A stretch of 64,000 bases of DNA. It comes from Rosa chinensis (taxonomy: Eukaryota > Streptophyta > Magnoliopsida > Rosales > Rosaceae). Location of the stretch: NCBI RefSeq assembly GCF_002994745.2, contig NC_037090.1, positions 29,804,501 to 29,868,500 on the forward strand. Reading direction: 5' to 3'. The translations under genes were made by a program, and so were the position numbers. Under the pieces are notes generated by a model that made no database searches, was not told where the DNA came from, and was given only the letters and a program-made list of their open reading frames with translations. This document shows, in pieces, positions 21,840 to 34,240 of this stretch (the first letter of the stretch is position 1; every line of letters starts with the position of its first letter).

Positions 21840-22298
21840 AGCTTCAAATTTTCTAGGGATGGTTGTACTCTTTTTCATTCTACTAAAGTATTTTCTCCCA
21901 CTGGGTTTTTTTAACTAGCAAAGTTTTAATGAGGCAACAATAAGGTCATCCAATACCAAAATTAATTGGTACACATCCAAGGAGGAGTGTTGTAAGTACT
22001 ACAATATATTATGTGGCTGTCCACGTATTATTTTGGGTCGACATGTAATACTCATTAATTAGAGTCCATTATGTACATTAAGGAAACTTGAGATTGATCA
22101 CCAAGAAACCCGGTGATCATCAAGTAACTTTGGGAGTGATCATCAAGTTACCGTGTGAGTGATCACCAACTTAGTGTAATCATCAAATAACTTTATCCTT
22201 ATTTAAAGAAAACTAATGAGAATGAGAAGATACACCTCTTTCCCACATCTATTGTTCTCTCTTCATATTCCTTACTATCTAGCGAGCAAGTTATCACA
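21840..22298 (+). mobile_element. Truncated Copia 3' end with LTR
   Basis: The polypurine-like CAAGGAGGAG directly before TGTTGTAAGTACTACAA at about 21988 marks a plus-strand 3' LTR. Upstream DNA (TTTCTCCCACTGGGTTTTTT, GTTTTAATGAGGCAAC) is the usual non-coding tail of this type of plant Copia element. The LTR seems to end near TTATCACA at 22298, giving about 310 bp. No pol and no second LTR are present. Confidence 0.55.
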
Positions 22299-22743
22299 TT
22301 TTATAATAATTGTCTCTTTCAAAAAGGAAGAAAATGGGCCTGAAAACCCAAGAAACTAACCAAGAAAATTGAGTAGGTGTAATTCGGTCTCAGCCAACTA
22401 TGTACATCATTTGAGCCACACCCGAAATCATGGTCTGGATTCGAGTTCATCAAATTTTTAGCAAGACCCGACCCTTGCCCAGCCCAATCTATAACTATAT
22501 AATAACCAAATGTGATGTCAGTATTATTTTTTATTAAGTAGAAATGATAATCTTATTGATCAATTGTAACCTTAATAAAAGTGTAAGTTTCTCATACATA
22601 AGATTACACTTGCATACACTTAAACGATCAGGAACACTACATAATTATAGAGAGTTACAAAGCAAAAGTTAAATACTTATAATACTGACAGTACATTTGG
22701 TTAATATATAGTTATATACAAGTAGCCATCGTAGTCCCTAGGC
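22299..22743. other. No gene seen
   Basis: AT-rich DNA between the Copia LTR and the next minus-strand frame. It may include that frame's 3' UTR, because a similar string (AAATGATAA.CTTATT.ATCAA) recurs near 35988. Confidence 0.3.
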
Positions 22744-22993
22744 TCAGAAACAACACCAAAGCCTAGTCTTAAAGTCCAAGAAGAAACCATAACCATGCAG
22801 CCTTTGACCAATAGATTTTGTCATCGTTAATGTACCAGGAATCTGGAAGCAATCTTTGCCATCAATGTCAACATTAAACCATGAACCAATCTGAGGCTTA
22901 AGGTGATAAAGATCACCAAAAACAAATGAACTAGCAAGAGGATTCATGGTTAAGAAAGAGATCTTGATCCTAGTCTCACTACTTTGCAATTAC
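22744..22993 (-). pseudogene. Unrecognised minus-strand coding fragment left of the Copia element
   Basis: An 81-codon frame (22744-22989) ends in HGYGFFLDFKTRLWCCF. It includes the segment FNVDIDGKDCFQIPGTLTM. Composition looks protein-like, but I do not recognise the family. Its upstream side is cut by the Copia insertion at 22994, and the other side of the break is at 34241. No intact frame joins the two sides directly, so either an intron or a frame lesion lies at the junction. Confidence 0.35.
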
Positions 22994-24832
22994 GGAAGGA
23001 GTTGTGTCCAAAAACAATCATATTGATATAATTATTATTATAATTATTTTTAATCAAAAGGGCAAGTTTATTGTTCATTTCTTATATTTAATATTTGATT
23101 GAACAAGGTTCAAGGAATATGAGTTAAAGAGAAAGTAATATAAAGAGTTAGATGTATGAGACCTTTACTCTTTTACACTCTTATCCTAAAAGGTTCCTAG
23201 TCATAGGATTATCATTTGGACATTGATGATCCGGAAAGACTAGCATATACTATGTATGCTCAATATGGAGGATGATATATCTCTTGTCATTCATGTAGAG
23301 ACACTAATACAAGTATGTGGGTGCTCTTATCTTAAAGAGTACACTAAGCGCGATCATTAGAGTTCTTGTATGGAGTTTTACTTGCATGTCAAACTTGAAC
23401 TCTAAATTGCAATAATACAAATTAGTCCTTTGACCTGAGACACAATGGTTGTCTTATGAGTGAGTGGATTTACTCTTGATGATGCAATAATATTATATCC
23501 CTTAATGGATATGATTGATGCATTCATTGGTATAATCAATTGGGTCATAGAGACATGTGAGTGTACAATAAGAAATCTCTATCCTTAAGCAAATAAGGTG
23601 TATGTTCAAAGATGTGATTCAATAAGTCTTTGGCCAAAGCATTGAATGAGATTGAAAGGAGTTTCTAATCACATTCTATGAATCACATAAGAATGGAAAT
23701 CACATTAGGGGATTGACATATCAATTTCATACCCCAATGATGTGATTTAGAACATTGTATTAGAGAAGGACCGTATTGTATTGTAATTCCAATTGAATAG
23801 GTTATTTGTAATTCTATATTAACTAAGGTACTCATGATATATTGCAAGACGTCACTCATGACTTGTGAAGTCCCTGAGGATTGATAAACATTTATGATCC
23901 TAATAACAAGGGAGAATCAAAATAGAGTTTTGATTCGTAAACGAAATAGAATGGTTCTATAAACTTCATTGCCTTGTTAATTAGAACCTAAGAGATCGCA
24001 CACCAAATAAGTGGATCCTCGAGATTGTATACAAAGAAGATTAAACAAGAGTAGGTTATGACTAAATAATTAATTAGATTTATTATTTGGACATAATTAG
24101 GATTTTCGGGTAAAATCGAACCTATTGGGCCTAAACGATTGTCGGGTTTTGGTATGGACTTGGGTTTCACTAAGTGAGACTTAAATGAAAGCCCAAGACA
24201 CAATTTTAGTGTCCATAGGCCAGCCAACATATTGGCTTTGTGAAAGTCAATATTTCACTTTTAGTAGTTGGAGTTATTTCCTATTATATAAGGTGAAAGC
24301 ATGGACAATGAGAGTAAGCAAGAGTGTGTGTCTTCACACTATCATCTTTTGGTTGGTAGGAGAGAGTTCTCCCTTTGTCTAATTGCACAAGTTGGTGTTA
24401 TAACAAGGAAGGAAGAACACTTGCATACTTCTTCATTTCCTTTCATCTTTCTTCATCTCTTGATTCACTTGGTGAAGATCCTTAGAGGCCACATAATTTT
24501 GTGGCTCTACTTGTTACATTAAAGAGGAGTCTACAAGCACAAGAAGGAGTTCTTAATCCAAGGTGCTTCAAGGTAGAGGAAACACACACAAGGAGAGATC
24601 AAGGAGAGGAACTTTGGTGGTTCACTTGGATCATATTGAAATCACGCTCCAAGGGTGAGTAGAACATAAACTCCCTCTTTGTTCTTCCTTACTAAGCATG
24701 CTATGTTTATATACATATCATAATAAGCCAAGATCATGGGTTAAAGGAATGGATTTTATGTTTAGTTAGTAGTTTAATTGTTAAACTAATTCCGCACTAA
24801 TTAAAAAGTTTTGAAATCCACCCACTCCTTCA
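22994..24832 (+). repeat. 5' LTR of the Copia element
   Basis: This 1839-bp repeat has the same length as the right copy. It contains CTTTTACACTCTTATCC, a TATATAAGG box near 24289 and a T-rich leader. Differences from the right copy are scattered substitutions. ORFs inside occur in both LTRs and are not genes. Confidence 0.9.
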
Positions 24833-24834
24833 AT

Positions 24835-24847
24835 TGGTATCAGAGCC
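24835..24847 (+). promoter_or_regulatory. Copia primer binding site (tRNA-Met)
   Basis: TGGTATCAGAGCC begins two bases after the 5' LTR end and is complementary to plant initiator tRNA-Met, the usual primer of plant Copia elements. Confidence 0.85.
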
Positions 24848-26385
24848 ATTGGCTTAATTTGATATGTCATAAACATGGCTAAGTATGTTGGTTGATGTGA
24901 TTTTCTTAAGCCTAGAGTAATATGTAATTTAGATCATAAAATTTGTCTTATCATAAAAGTTATGAAGCATGTGATGTAAGGTAGATTTTATGATAGCTAG
25001 AAAAAGTTTCTAGAAATTATATGTAGGAAGTGGTTTAAGTTATATGAAACTCTGATGCATATGAGATATGTATTAAGGGGTTCTATATGTTTCTTAATTA
25101 AAGTGTTAATCTTAGAAACATGTTGGTTAAATATGCTTTATGGCATGCATGATTTTTTGTCTTCAAAGATGAAGTAAACAAGTGTTCAAATGAAGAACAC
25201 AAAGCTGAGATATTATTTCCAGTTTTGGAAAATGTTGAAGCTAGTTATGAACTAGCTACTTTTTATGTTGTTTGCTTTCACTCTTGACCCATAAATTCAT
25301 GTATTGATATTTACCTAATAGTTAGTGATGACATAAAATCATTTCTATGTTTCCCTCACCAAATAGTTGGTAGAGTTAGTCATCTTTACTATTGAAATGT
25401 GATGATTTCTATGCATGTTCAATCACCAAAAGTTGATGAATAAGATAGAAGTCATGTCTCCCTAAATCACTCACCAAAAGTTGGTGATGTAAGACATCAT
25501 CCCCTAAATCACTTAAGGTTGGTGATGACTAACTTTGATGACTTGATAAGTCCCATCAATCAAATAATTTGATGATAGGAACCCTAAATCACTCAACTAA
25601 TTTACTTGCATTAAATTAAAGTAATTTAGTGGTTAATTTATTTTGATTGAGTTAATTATGCTTGATTAATTAACCTAATTAATCTTGGTTAATTAAGGGA
25701 TGATTATGGACTATGGCCTAATATAATTGAACATGAGATTGGTCGACTATTCATTTTGAATAAATAGGTTATGTAATTAAAGTAGTTAATTCGCTTGGGT
25801 TATGTAAGTAATTTATTTAATTCATTTGGTTGTATAACTAAGTAGCTAGCTTAATTTATTTAAGTTTGATTAAATTTAAGTGGGAGCTTTTATGCCCCTT
25901 ATCCACTCTTGCAATCGAAGATGGATGCACTTAAGGATGATCCAAATTAGAAGTTTGAAGTCATCTAGCCTTGAAAGGAGTTCAAGTGCAAAGTGTAATA
26001 GCTTAGCTTAGTTGTTTAATTTCCGTAATCGTTACGCGTAATTAAAATCAACCACCCAAACATGACATTGATCCAACGTATTGGCTCGTGTTGGATCAAA
26101 CTTCAAGTCCATAATCATCCTATATGACCTATTATAATTGCATATTCATTGCACTTGATGAAGTAATTTTATACTTCCCATGATTCCATTTGAAAATGTT
26201 TTTGATGAAATCAAATTGTTTTTCCGAAAATAATTAATGGGAATATTTTATTATTGATCAAGTATAATGAACATGTGATTGCATTAGGATCAAAGTAAAT
26301 GCAATGTGATTGTTATTAATAAGATTATAAAAGATGAGATCTTAAAATTTCCTCAAAGTGATATTAAGTTGAAAAACGAAGAAGG
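24848..26385 (+). other. Copia leader with short inverted motifs, no gene
   Basis: Untranslated leader of 1.5 kb, interrupted at 26395 by the foldback element. At 25360-25540 variants of TCACCAAAAGTTGGTGATG recur several times and can form small hairpins. Confidence 0.5.
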
Positions 26386-26394
26386 TATTATGAA

Positions 26395-28042
26395 GGACTA
26401 AATTCAGTTTGCCCCCTCCAACTTCGGGGTAAACATCAGTTTGATCCCTGACCTTTTTTTTTAAATCATGATTGTCCTTGTACTTTTAATTTTCATCACT
26501 CTCGTCCAAATTTCAAAATTACCTCCAAAGATGATGTCAGAAGCTGAGTTGGCCTCCATATAGGGGCCCGCTTTTCAGATTTTGAACCCCAAAAAAGGGT
26601 AAAATGGTCATTTTCTATTTAATCTAATTTCTTCTTCTTCTTCTTTTTTCTAATTTTTTTTTCCTTTCTTCTCTGTATTTTCTCTTTCTTTTGTTTCACT
26701 TATCCCAAACCTAAAACTGAAGAGATGATCTCTCATTCCTCCTTCCTCTGCATCTTGAACTCCTCCCTCACCGCCCTCTTACTCTCCTTCTTCGCCTGCT
26801 TCCTCGCCCTAAAAAACCCAGCTAGCACCTCCGATCATTCTGAGACCACCAGCCTCAGACCAGAACCACCTTCTCCGCCGATGAGCCAAACCGGAAATGT
26901 TGCTGACATCGACCTCCTGAGTCTCCTGCATCAGCCCGCGTGCTTCACTGCTTCCGACCAAATTCTGACTTCATCATCACTCACTCCGGCACGCTCTAAT
27001 ACAATCCAAGTTGTGTTTGCCTGGCAATCGGACTCAGATCTGCAACACACCTTTTCGCGTCCACACCGACTTCTGGCATTCGACTCAGAAGCGTTGACCC
27101 ACAAGCTAGATCAGCTCGTTGCTACACTCCACCGAGATTGTCATCAAGGAACAGAGCTTGACCAGGCCGCCAAGACTGACGGCGACGACCCAGAAAGCTT
27201 CCGGCATTTTTCAGTTGGGCCATTGACCCAAACTGACTAGAGGCACATGGTTTTCTCTCCTTGACGGAGTTGCGTGAGGTTGGAGTTTGGGGGAGAGAGG
27301 CGGAGATGACTGCTAGAGTTACTAAGAGCTTGAGGAAATCGAAATTGGGCTTCTTGGTTTTATCGTTTTCTTCATTATTGAAATTGGTTGAGACATGGGA
27401 GGAAATGGAGGAAGGGATTCTGGATTTGGGCGGGGTTTTGGGTTTGGGGTAGGGACGAAGAATCGAAGATGAATAAGAGCCCAGAAGGCATTGGCAGGCC
27501 ATTAGAGGTTTGTATATTAAGAAAGCTCGATTCTGCTTCATTTGACAAGCAAAGCTGTGGTTGATGGGCAGTGAGGGAGTGTGTGAGTTTTGAGATGAAG
27601 CTTCCATTTTGAGCTTTGGTTTTGCTGAGCTCACTTCTCTGAGAGGTGTGGTGGCCTGAATCACAGGCTTGATGGAGGACCGAGGACCAAGATTGAAAAG
27701 TTGTTGGATTGATTTGGTTTTAGGTTTTGGATAAGTGAAGCAGAAGAGGGAGAAAATACATAGAAAAAAGAAAAGAAAAAATTAGTAATTAGATTAAATT
27801 CTAATAAAAAAAAATTAGATTAAATAGAAAATGACCATTTTACCCTTCTTTGGGGTTCAAAATCTGAAAAGCGGGCCCCCATGTCGGGGCCAGCTCTGCT
27901 TCTGACGTCATCTTTGGAGGTAATTTTGAAATTTGGAGAGTGATGAAAATTAAAAGTACAAGGATGATCTTGATTAAAAAAAATGTCAGGGACCAAACTG
28001 GTGTTTGCCCTAAAGTTGGAGGGGGCAAACTGAATTTAGTCA
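26395..28042. mobile_element. Mutator-like foldback element with perfect 9-bp TSD, inside Copia
   Basis: TATTATGAA flanks both ends (26386-26394 and 28043-28051). The arms start GGACTAAATTCAGTTTGCC and match as inverted repeats through ACTTTTAATTTTCATCACTC and onward into CTAAAACC-type leader DNA, about 320 bp per arm. The core holds two coding-like frames on opposite strands. No transposase is seen. It interrupts the leader of the Copia element, dating it after that insertion. Confidence 0.9.
26725..27664. pseudogene. Captured host gene pieces inside the foldback element
   Basis: A plus-strand frame of 171 codons (26725-27240) starts with a hydrophobic anchor (SSLTALLLSFFACFLALKNP) and continues Ser/Pro-rich. 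A minus-strand frame of 180 codons (27122-27664) overlaps it. The leader before each shares the string seen upstream of the fragment at 21198-21835, so related gene 5' ends appear on both arms. No catalytic motif or named domain is visible. Capture by a Mutator-type element is inferred from position between the arms; the donor gene is unknown. Confidence 0.45.
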
Positions 28043-28594
28043 TATTATGAATACTTGTTTGTGACCTTCCATCATTGTAATCTCCTATTAGATGTTCTTG
28101 CTTGTGAATATCATTCCGAACGGAGGCATTTCTTGCTAGGAGATTTGAAGAGAGGTTATTCAACATTTGATGTTGTAAGGTATGGGACAAATCTTGGTCA
28201 ATATTCTGTTATGATGAGATTTAACTTTTTATCCCTATACTTACATGAGATGATGGCTATAGCTTAACTAGAGTGATTTGTCAATATCCTATTATGGTGT
28301 GACTTACTTACTTTAGAGGCCAAAGTTATGGATATTCACATTTGATATGATTGGATAAGAGTATCCTCTCATGAAATTTAAGTTGACCTATAGTTCTATT
28401 ATGATGTGGTTAGCTTAATGGAAATGAGTCTTCCATACTCACTAAGAGTTTTAGTTTAAACTCTCGAATTCCGTGAGAGATTTGGAATTTGTCAAAATAG
28501 TGAGCGAGTACCATTTGATTCTTAAGACTCGAGTCACTTGGTTTAAAATCAATATTCTCACTTTTTTTTATTTTATGTTATGTAGACTGCAATA

Positions 28595-29504
28595 TGTCAG
28601 GACATCCTACCACCAAAATGCTCAACGAGAATCGTCTTGAGGGCCCAAACTTCAATGAGTGACTCCGCAATTTGAAAATTGTATTGACATTCGATAAGAT
28701 CATTTATGTCTTACAAAATGCACCTCCTCACACTCCTTTGGCTCAAAATGTAACCAATGAGCAACGTGTTGCTTATCAAAAGCATAAGGATGAAGACACT
28801 CATGCTAAATGTGTGCATCCATGAAGTCACAACTTTAGAAGCAACATGAAAATATGGAAAACTCCATTTCTATATTACTCCATCTTACTGAATTGTTTGG
28901 TGAGAGAAACAGAAATGTGCTCTTCACAGCTGTCAATGAGATTGTCAAGACAAAACATGTGAGGGGTGCTCCTGTGCATCAATATGGTCTCAAAATGATA
29001 GGTCTTATTGAGCAAGACCTAGGATTTGCACTTGGTGCGGAGCTAGCTCAAGATCTTCTTTTATTCTCCCTAGATGATTCATTTTCTCAGTTCATAATGA
29101 ACTATAATATGCAACAAATGGAGCATACTCTTCCTGATCTTCTCAATATGCTGGTAACAGTTGAGAAGCAAATTAAGAAAGAGAGTGGGAGTGTGGCCAT
29201 TGTCGCCACTAAGTCCAAAGGCAATGGAAAAGGGAAGAAGAAACAAGTGGCAAACCCTAAGGGAGCAGTCCAAAAGAAGAAGAAGAAGAAGAAGAAGGAA
29301 CAAAAGGAACTAAAAGGTGTTTGTTTCTTTTGCAACAAGGATGGGTATTGGAAGAGGAATTGCAAAGCTTATCTTGCATCCTTAAAGAACAAGTCTTCAA
29401 CAGTAAGTATGATCAATGTGATTGAATCAATATTTACAGTTAATAATGCTTCCACTTGGATATTTGATTCAGGTGCATCTCACCATATTTGCACTTCGTT
29501 GTAG
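28595..29504 (+). pseudogene. Copia Gag with zinc knuckle and protease start
   Basis: The ATG near 28595 (ATGTCAGGACATCC) opens a frame interrupted by stops around 28660 and 28823. From 28854 a 216-codon frame carries a Gag capsid-like helical region, a lysine run, and a zinc knuckle CFFCNKDGYWKRNC, in which the usual His of CCHC is Tyr. The protease active-site motif DSGASHHIC follows, and a TAG at 29502-29504 ends the frame. In an intact element this is the N-terminal part of one gag-pol polyprotein. His-to-Tyr fits a C-to-T change. Confidence 0.8.
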
Positions 29505-29510
29505 GACCTA

Positions 29511-30465
29511 GTGGGAGCAAGGAAGCTTAAAGCTGGAGAAATTTCCCTACGTGTGGGAAATGGCACAAGAGTTGACGGCAAGGCCGCGGGGACTTATATT
29601 TTGAAGTTACCATCAGGAGATACATTGGAGTTGAAGAATTATCTTTATCTTCCTATATGTATAAAGAACCTTATCTCCATCTCCATGCTTTTGAACGATA
29701 GTTATAGAGTAGTTTTTAATAAAGTAAGTGGTTTTGTATCTATTAATGAACGCATGATATGTCATGCTAATATTATTAATGGTCTCTTTCATCTAGCTTT
29801 AGATGCCAATATTAACTGTATGAAGGAAAATGCTTTGGGATCTAAGAGATCTCGAGAAACAGTTAACCCCATTAAGATGTGGCACTTTAAGCTTGGTCAT
29901 ATTAGCCAAGATAGAATTCACAAGTTATCCAGAGATGGATATTTAGAGTCATTAGGATCTGATACTATGCCTACTTGTGAGTCATGTCTAAAAGGCAAAA
30001 TGACTAAGTCCCATTTTGGTGGACAAAGAACAAGAGTTAAAGAACTCTTAGGCCTAATATATACCGATGTATGTGGTCATATGTCCACTATTAGTAGAGG
30101 TGGATTCTCATACTTCATAACCTTTAGCGATGACTACTCTCGATTTGGTAATGAATACCTTATGAAGCATAAATCTGAAGCCTTTGAAAAGTTCAAAGAA
30201 TTTAAGAATGAAGTTGAGAAACAAACCGACAAGAGTATTAAGGCTCTAAGATCCGATCAAGGAGGCGAATACTTAAGCAATGAGTTTATTAATTATCTCA
30301 AACAAGAAGGCATTGTTTCTTCACTAGCTCCTCCTAGAACACCACAACTCAATGGTGTCTCTGAAAGGAGAAATTGAACTTTGTTGGACATGGTTCGTTC
30401 CATGATGAGCTATACTAATTTACCTATATCCTTTCTGGGGATATGCACTTCAAACAACAATTTAT
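29511..30465 (+). pseudogene. Copia integrase (GAG-pre-integrase and core), interrupted
   Basis: The frame 29511-30377 contains the pre-integrase HxxxH...CxxC zinc region (KMWHFKLGHISQDRIHKLS, CESCLKGK) and the integrase core with TDVCGHM, FSDDYSRFG, SDQGGEY and the APPRTPQLNGVSERRN motif. It ends in a TGA just after that motif, and a frame change of a few bases follows before 30466. The D, D and E positions of the catalytic triad appear present. It is the second block of the polyprotein. Confidence 0.85.
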
Positions 30466-32387
30466 TTGTTGAATAAAGTGCCTTTCAAATCCATCCCTCT
30501 TACACCATATGAGATGTGGTATGGGAAGAAACTAAGTCTCAATCATATTAAGATTTGGGGTTGTCCAGCTTATGTCAAAAGACTAGAAGCAGGCAAGCTT
30601 GAAGCTAGATCAAGAAAGTGTTTATTTTTAGGATATCCTAAAGATAGTTTAGGATATTATTTCTATCAACTTGAAGAACAAAAAGTGTTTGTTAGCAGGA
30701 ATGTCACTTTCTTTGAAAAGGACTACGTCCTTGATGGAAATGTTGAGCAACTGGTAGAACTCAAGGAAGTGTCCAACAAGCCACAAGTTAACACTTCATT
30801 TCCAGATGAACAACTTCCTGAACCAACTATGACACAAACTCCAAGAAGATCTAGTAGGATCCGGATACCTTCTAAGAGGTATGGTTTCCGTCATGAAAGC
30901 CTTGGGGAGTTAAATCTCCTTGGTGACAATGAAAACTTGCATGATCCTTCTAGTTATAATGATGCAATGTCACACATTGACTCAAAGAAATGGCAAGAAG
31001 CCATGGAATCCAAGATTGACTCTATTTATACCAATCAAGTCTGGACTCTCGTTGACCCTCCACTTGGTATTAGACCAATTGGAAACAAATGGGTCTTTAA
31101 GAAAAAGATAGGCTCAGATGGTAAAATAGAAACCTATAAAGCTAGGTTGGTGGCAAAGGGCTATAAGCAAAGAGAGGGCATTGACTATGAAGATACGTTC
31201 TCTCCTGTTGTCATGGTTAAATCCATTCGGATATTATTTGCTATAGCTGCTCACTATGATTATGAGATATGGCAAATGGACGTAAAGACTGCCTTTATGA
31301 ATGGCAACCTTGAGGAAAAGCTATATATGGATCAACCTGAAGGCTTTGCGTCCAAAGATGACATTCATAAAGTGTGTAAGCTTCATAGGTCCATCTATGG
31401 ACTTAAGCAAGCTTCAAGGAGTTGGAACATCCATTTTGATTATGCAGTCAAATCTTTTGGTTTCACGCAAAACATGGATGAACCTTGTGTTTACAAGAAG
31501 GTTAGTGAGAGTGCTGTTGTGTTCCTTGTACTTTATGTAGATAACATCCTGCTTTTTGGGAATGATGTGGGATTGTTATCTTCAATTAAAGTTTGGTTGT
31601 CCAAGACCTTCCTTATGAAGGATCTTGGAGAAGCAGCCTATGTACTAGGAATAAAGATCTATAGAGATAGATCAAAAAGATTAATTGGATTATCTCAATC
31701 CTTGTACATAGACAAAGTGCTGAGTAGATTTCACATGGAACAATCTAGAAGGGTTTTCACCTTTCAAAGAAAATGTGCCCACAAACGATTGAGGAAGTGC
31801 AAAAGATGAGCAAGATCCCATATGCATCTGCAATAGGGAGCCTCATGTATGCGAGGCTATGCACAAGACCTGATATTAGTTATGGCGTAAGCATAACTAG
31901 TCTATATCAGTCCAATCCAGGTTTAGAACACTGGAATGCTGTTAAGAATATCCTCAAGTACTTGAGAAGGACTAAAGATTTATTCCTCGTTTATGGAGGT
32001 GGTGATTTGCCATCAGAGTTGCAAGTGGAAGCATACACAGACTCAGATTTTCAATTTGATGTGAATGACAGAAAATCCACATCAGGATTTGTTTTCACCT
32101 TGAATGGAGGTGCAGTAAGTTGGAGAAGTTTCAAGCAAAGCGTTATTGTAGATTCCACTACTGAGGCAGAATATATTGCAGCTGCAGAGGCTGCAAGGTC
32201 TCATCAAAAATCCAAACACATCGAAAGACGTTTCCATATCATAAGGGAGATTGTTAATCGTGGAGACATTCTCAAAGTAGCATATGTTGATAACATATAG
32301 GATCCATTCACTAAGCCTTTATCACAAGTAAAGTTAGAACGACATCTGGAGAAGATGGGTGTACGTTTCATGGCTGACTGGGTTTAG
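30466..32387 (+). pseudogene. Copia reverse transcriptase and RNase H, interrupted
   Basis: 30466-31809 covers the integrase tail and the reverse transcriptase: IGNKWVFKKK, YKARLVAKGYKQREGIDYED, QMDVKTAFMNGNLEE, SIYGLKQASR and LYVDNILLFGND, where the catalytic YVDD is YVDN. A frame shift near 31770 leads to 31773-32300 with TRPDISYGV, AYTDSDFQFD, SWRSFKQSVIVDSTTEAEYI and an RNase H end. A TAG at 32298-32300 interrupts VDNI*DPFTKPLS, and the polyprotein ends at TAG 32385-32387. The Asp-to-Asn change alone would abolish polymerase activity. Confidence 0.85.
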
Positions 32388-32389
32388 TA

Positions 32390-32400
32390 CAAGTGGGAGA
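32390..32400 (+). promoter_or_regulatory. Copia polypurine tract
   Basis: CAAGTGGGAGA lies directly before the TGAAGGAG start of the 3' LTR (one T intervenes), the position of the plus-strand primer. Confidence 0.8.
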
Positions 32401-32401
32401 T

Positions 32402-34240
32402 TGAAGGAGTTATGTCCTAAAACAATCATTTTGATAAAATTATTATTGTAATTATTATTAATCAAAAGGGCAAGTTTGTTGTTCATTGCTTATATTTAAT
32501 ATTTGATCAAACAAGGTCCAAAGAATATGAGTTAAAGAGAAAGTAATCTAAATAGTTAGATGTATGAGACATTTACTCTTTTACACTCTTATCCTAAAAG
32601 GTTCCTAGTCATAGAATTATCATTTGAACATTGATGATCCGGAAAGACTAGCATATACTATGTATGCTCAATATGGAGGATGATATGTCTCTTGTCATTC
32701 GTGTAGAGACACTAATTCAAGTATGTAGGTGCTCTTATCTTAAAGAGTACACTGAACGCGATCATTAGAGTTCTTGTATCGAGTTTTACTTACATGTCGA
32801 ACTTGAACTCTAAATTGCAATAATACAAATTAGTCTTTTGACCTGAGACACCATGGTTGTCTTATAAGTGAGTAGATTAACTCTTGATGATGCAATAATA
32901 TTATGTCCCTTAATGAATATGATTGATGCATTCATTGGTATAATCAATTTGGTCATAAAGACATGTGAGTGTACAATAAGGAATCTCTATCCTTAAGTAA
33001 ATAAGGTGTACGTTCAAAGATGTGATTCGATAAGTCTTTGGCCAAAGCATTGAATGAGATTGAAAGGAGTTTCTAATCACATTCTATGAATCACATAAGA
33101 ATGGAAATCACATTTGGGGATTGACATATCAATTCCATACCCCAATGATGTGATTTAGAACATTGTATTAGAGAAGGACTGTATTGTATTGTAATTCCAA
33201 TTGAATAGGTTATTTATAATTCTATATTAACTAGGGTAGTCATGATATATTGCAAGACGTCACTCATGACTTGTGAAGTCCCTGAGGATTGATAAACATT
33301 TATGATCCTAATAACAAGGGAGAATCAAAATGAAGTTTTGATTCGTAAACAAAATAGAATGGTTCTATAAACTTCATTGCCTTGTTAATTAGAACTTAAG
33401 AGATCGCAGACCATATAAGTGGATCCTCGAGATTGTATATGAAGAAGATTAAACAAGAGTTGTTTATGACTAAATAATTAATTAGATTTATTATTTGGAC
33501 ATAATTAGGATTTTCAGGTAAAACCGAACCTATTGGGCCTAAACGATTGTCGGGTTTTGGTATGGACTTGGGTTTCACTAAGTGAGACTTAAATGAAAGC
33601 CCAAGACACAATTTTAGTGCCCATAGGCCAGCCAACATATCGGCTTTGTGAAAGTCAATATTTCACTTTTAGTAGTTGGAGTTATTTCCTATTATATAAG
33701 GTGAAAGCATGGACAGTGAGAGTAAGCAAGAGTGTGTGTCTTCACACTATCATCTTTTGGTTGGTAGGAGAGAGTTCTCCCTTTGTCTAATTGCATAAGT
33801 TGGTGTTATAACAAGAAAGGAAGAACACTTGCATACTTCTTCATTTCCTGTCATCTTTCTTCATCTCTTGATTCACTTGGTGAAGATCCTTAGAGGCCAC
33901 ATAATTTTGTGGCTCTACTTGTTACATTAAAGAGGAGTCTACAAGCACAAGAAGGAGTTCTTAATCCAAGGTGCTTCAAGGTGGAGGAAACACACACAAG
34001 GAGAGATCAAGGAGAGGAACTTTGGTGGTTCACTTGGATCATATTGAAATCACGCTCCAAGGGTGAGTAGAACATAAACTCCCTCTTTGTTCTTCCTTAC
34101 TAAGCATGCTAAGTTTATATACATATCATAATAGGCCAGGATCATGGGTTAAAGGAATGAGTTTTATGTTTAGTTAGTAGTTTAATTGTTAAACTAATTC
34201 CGCACTAATTAAAAAGTTTTGAAATCCACCCATTCCTTCA
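32402..34240 (+). repeat. 3' LTR of the Copia element
   Basis: 1839-bp direct copy of 22994-24832, starting TGAAGGAGTTATGTCC and ending CCACCCATTCCTTCA. Substitutions such as GTAGGTGCTC/GTGGGTGCTC are scattered along it. Confidence 0.9.

Larger units (their letters stand above)
22994..34240 (+). mobile_element. Ty1/Copia retrotransposon, complete but decayed, 11.2 kb
   Basis: It has two 1839-bp LTRs, a tRNA-Met primer binding site after the left LTR, gag, protease, integrase, reverse transcriptase and RNase H in Copia order, and a polypurine tract before the right LTR. The LTR ends are the inverted TGAAGGA/TCCTTCA (the left copy has GGAAGGA). Flanks ATTAC and TTTAC agree at 4 of 5 positions. 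Multiple stops and frame changes make it non-autonomous now. A Mutator-like element sits in its leader, so that insertion is younger. Confidence 0.9.

Noticed and set aside
23988..24382. ORFs of 65-80 codons, repeated at 33396-33790
   Set aside because: They lie at the same place in both Copia LTRs and show no protein features; conservation is explained by the LTR duplication.
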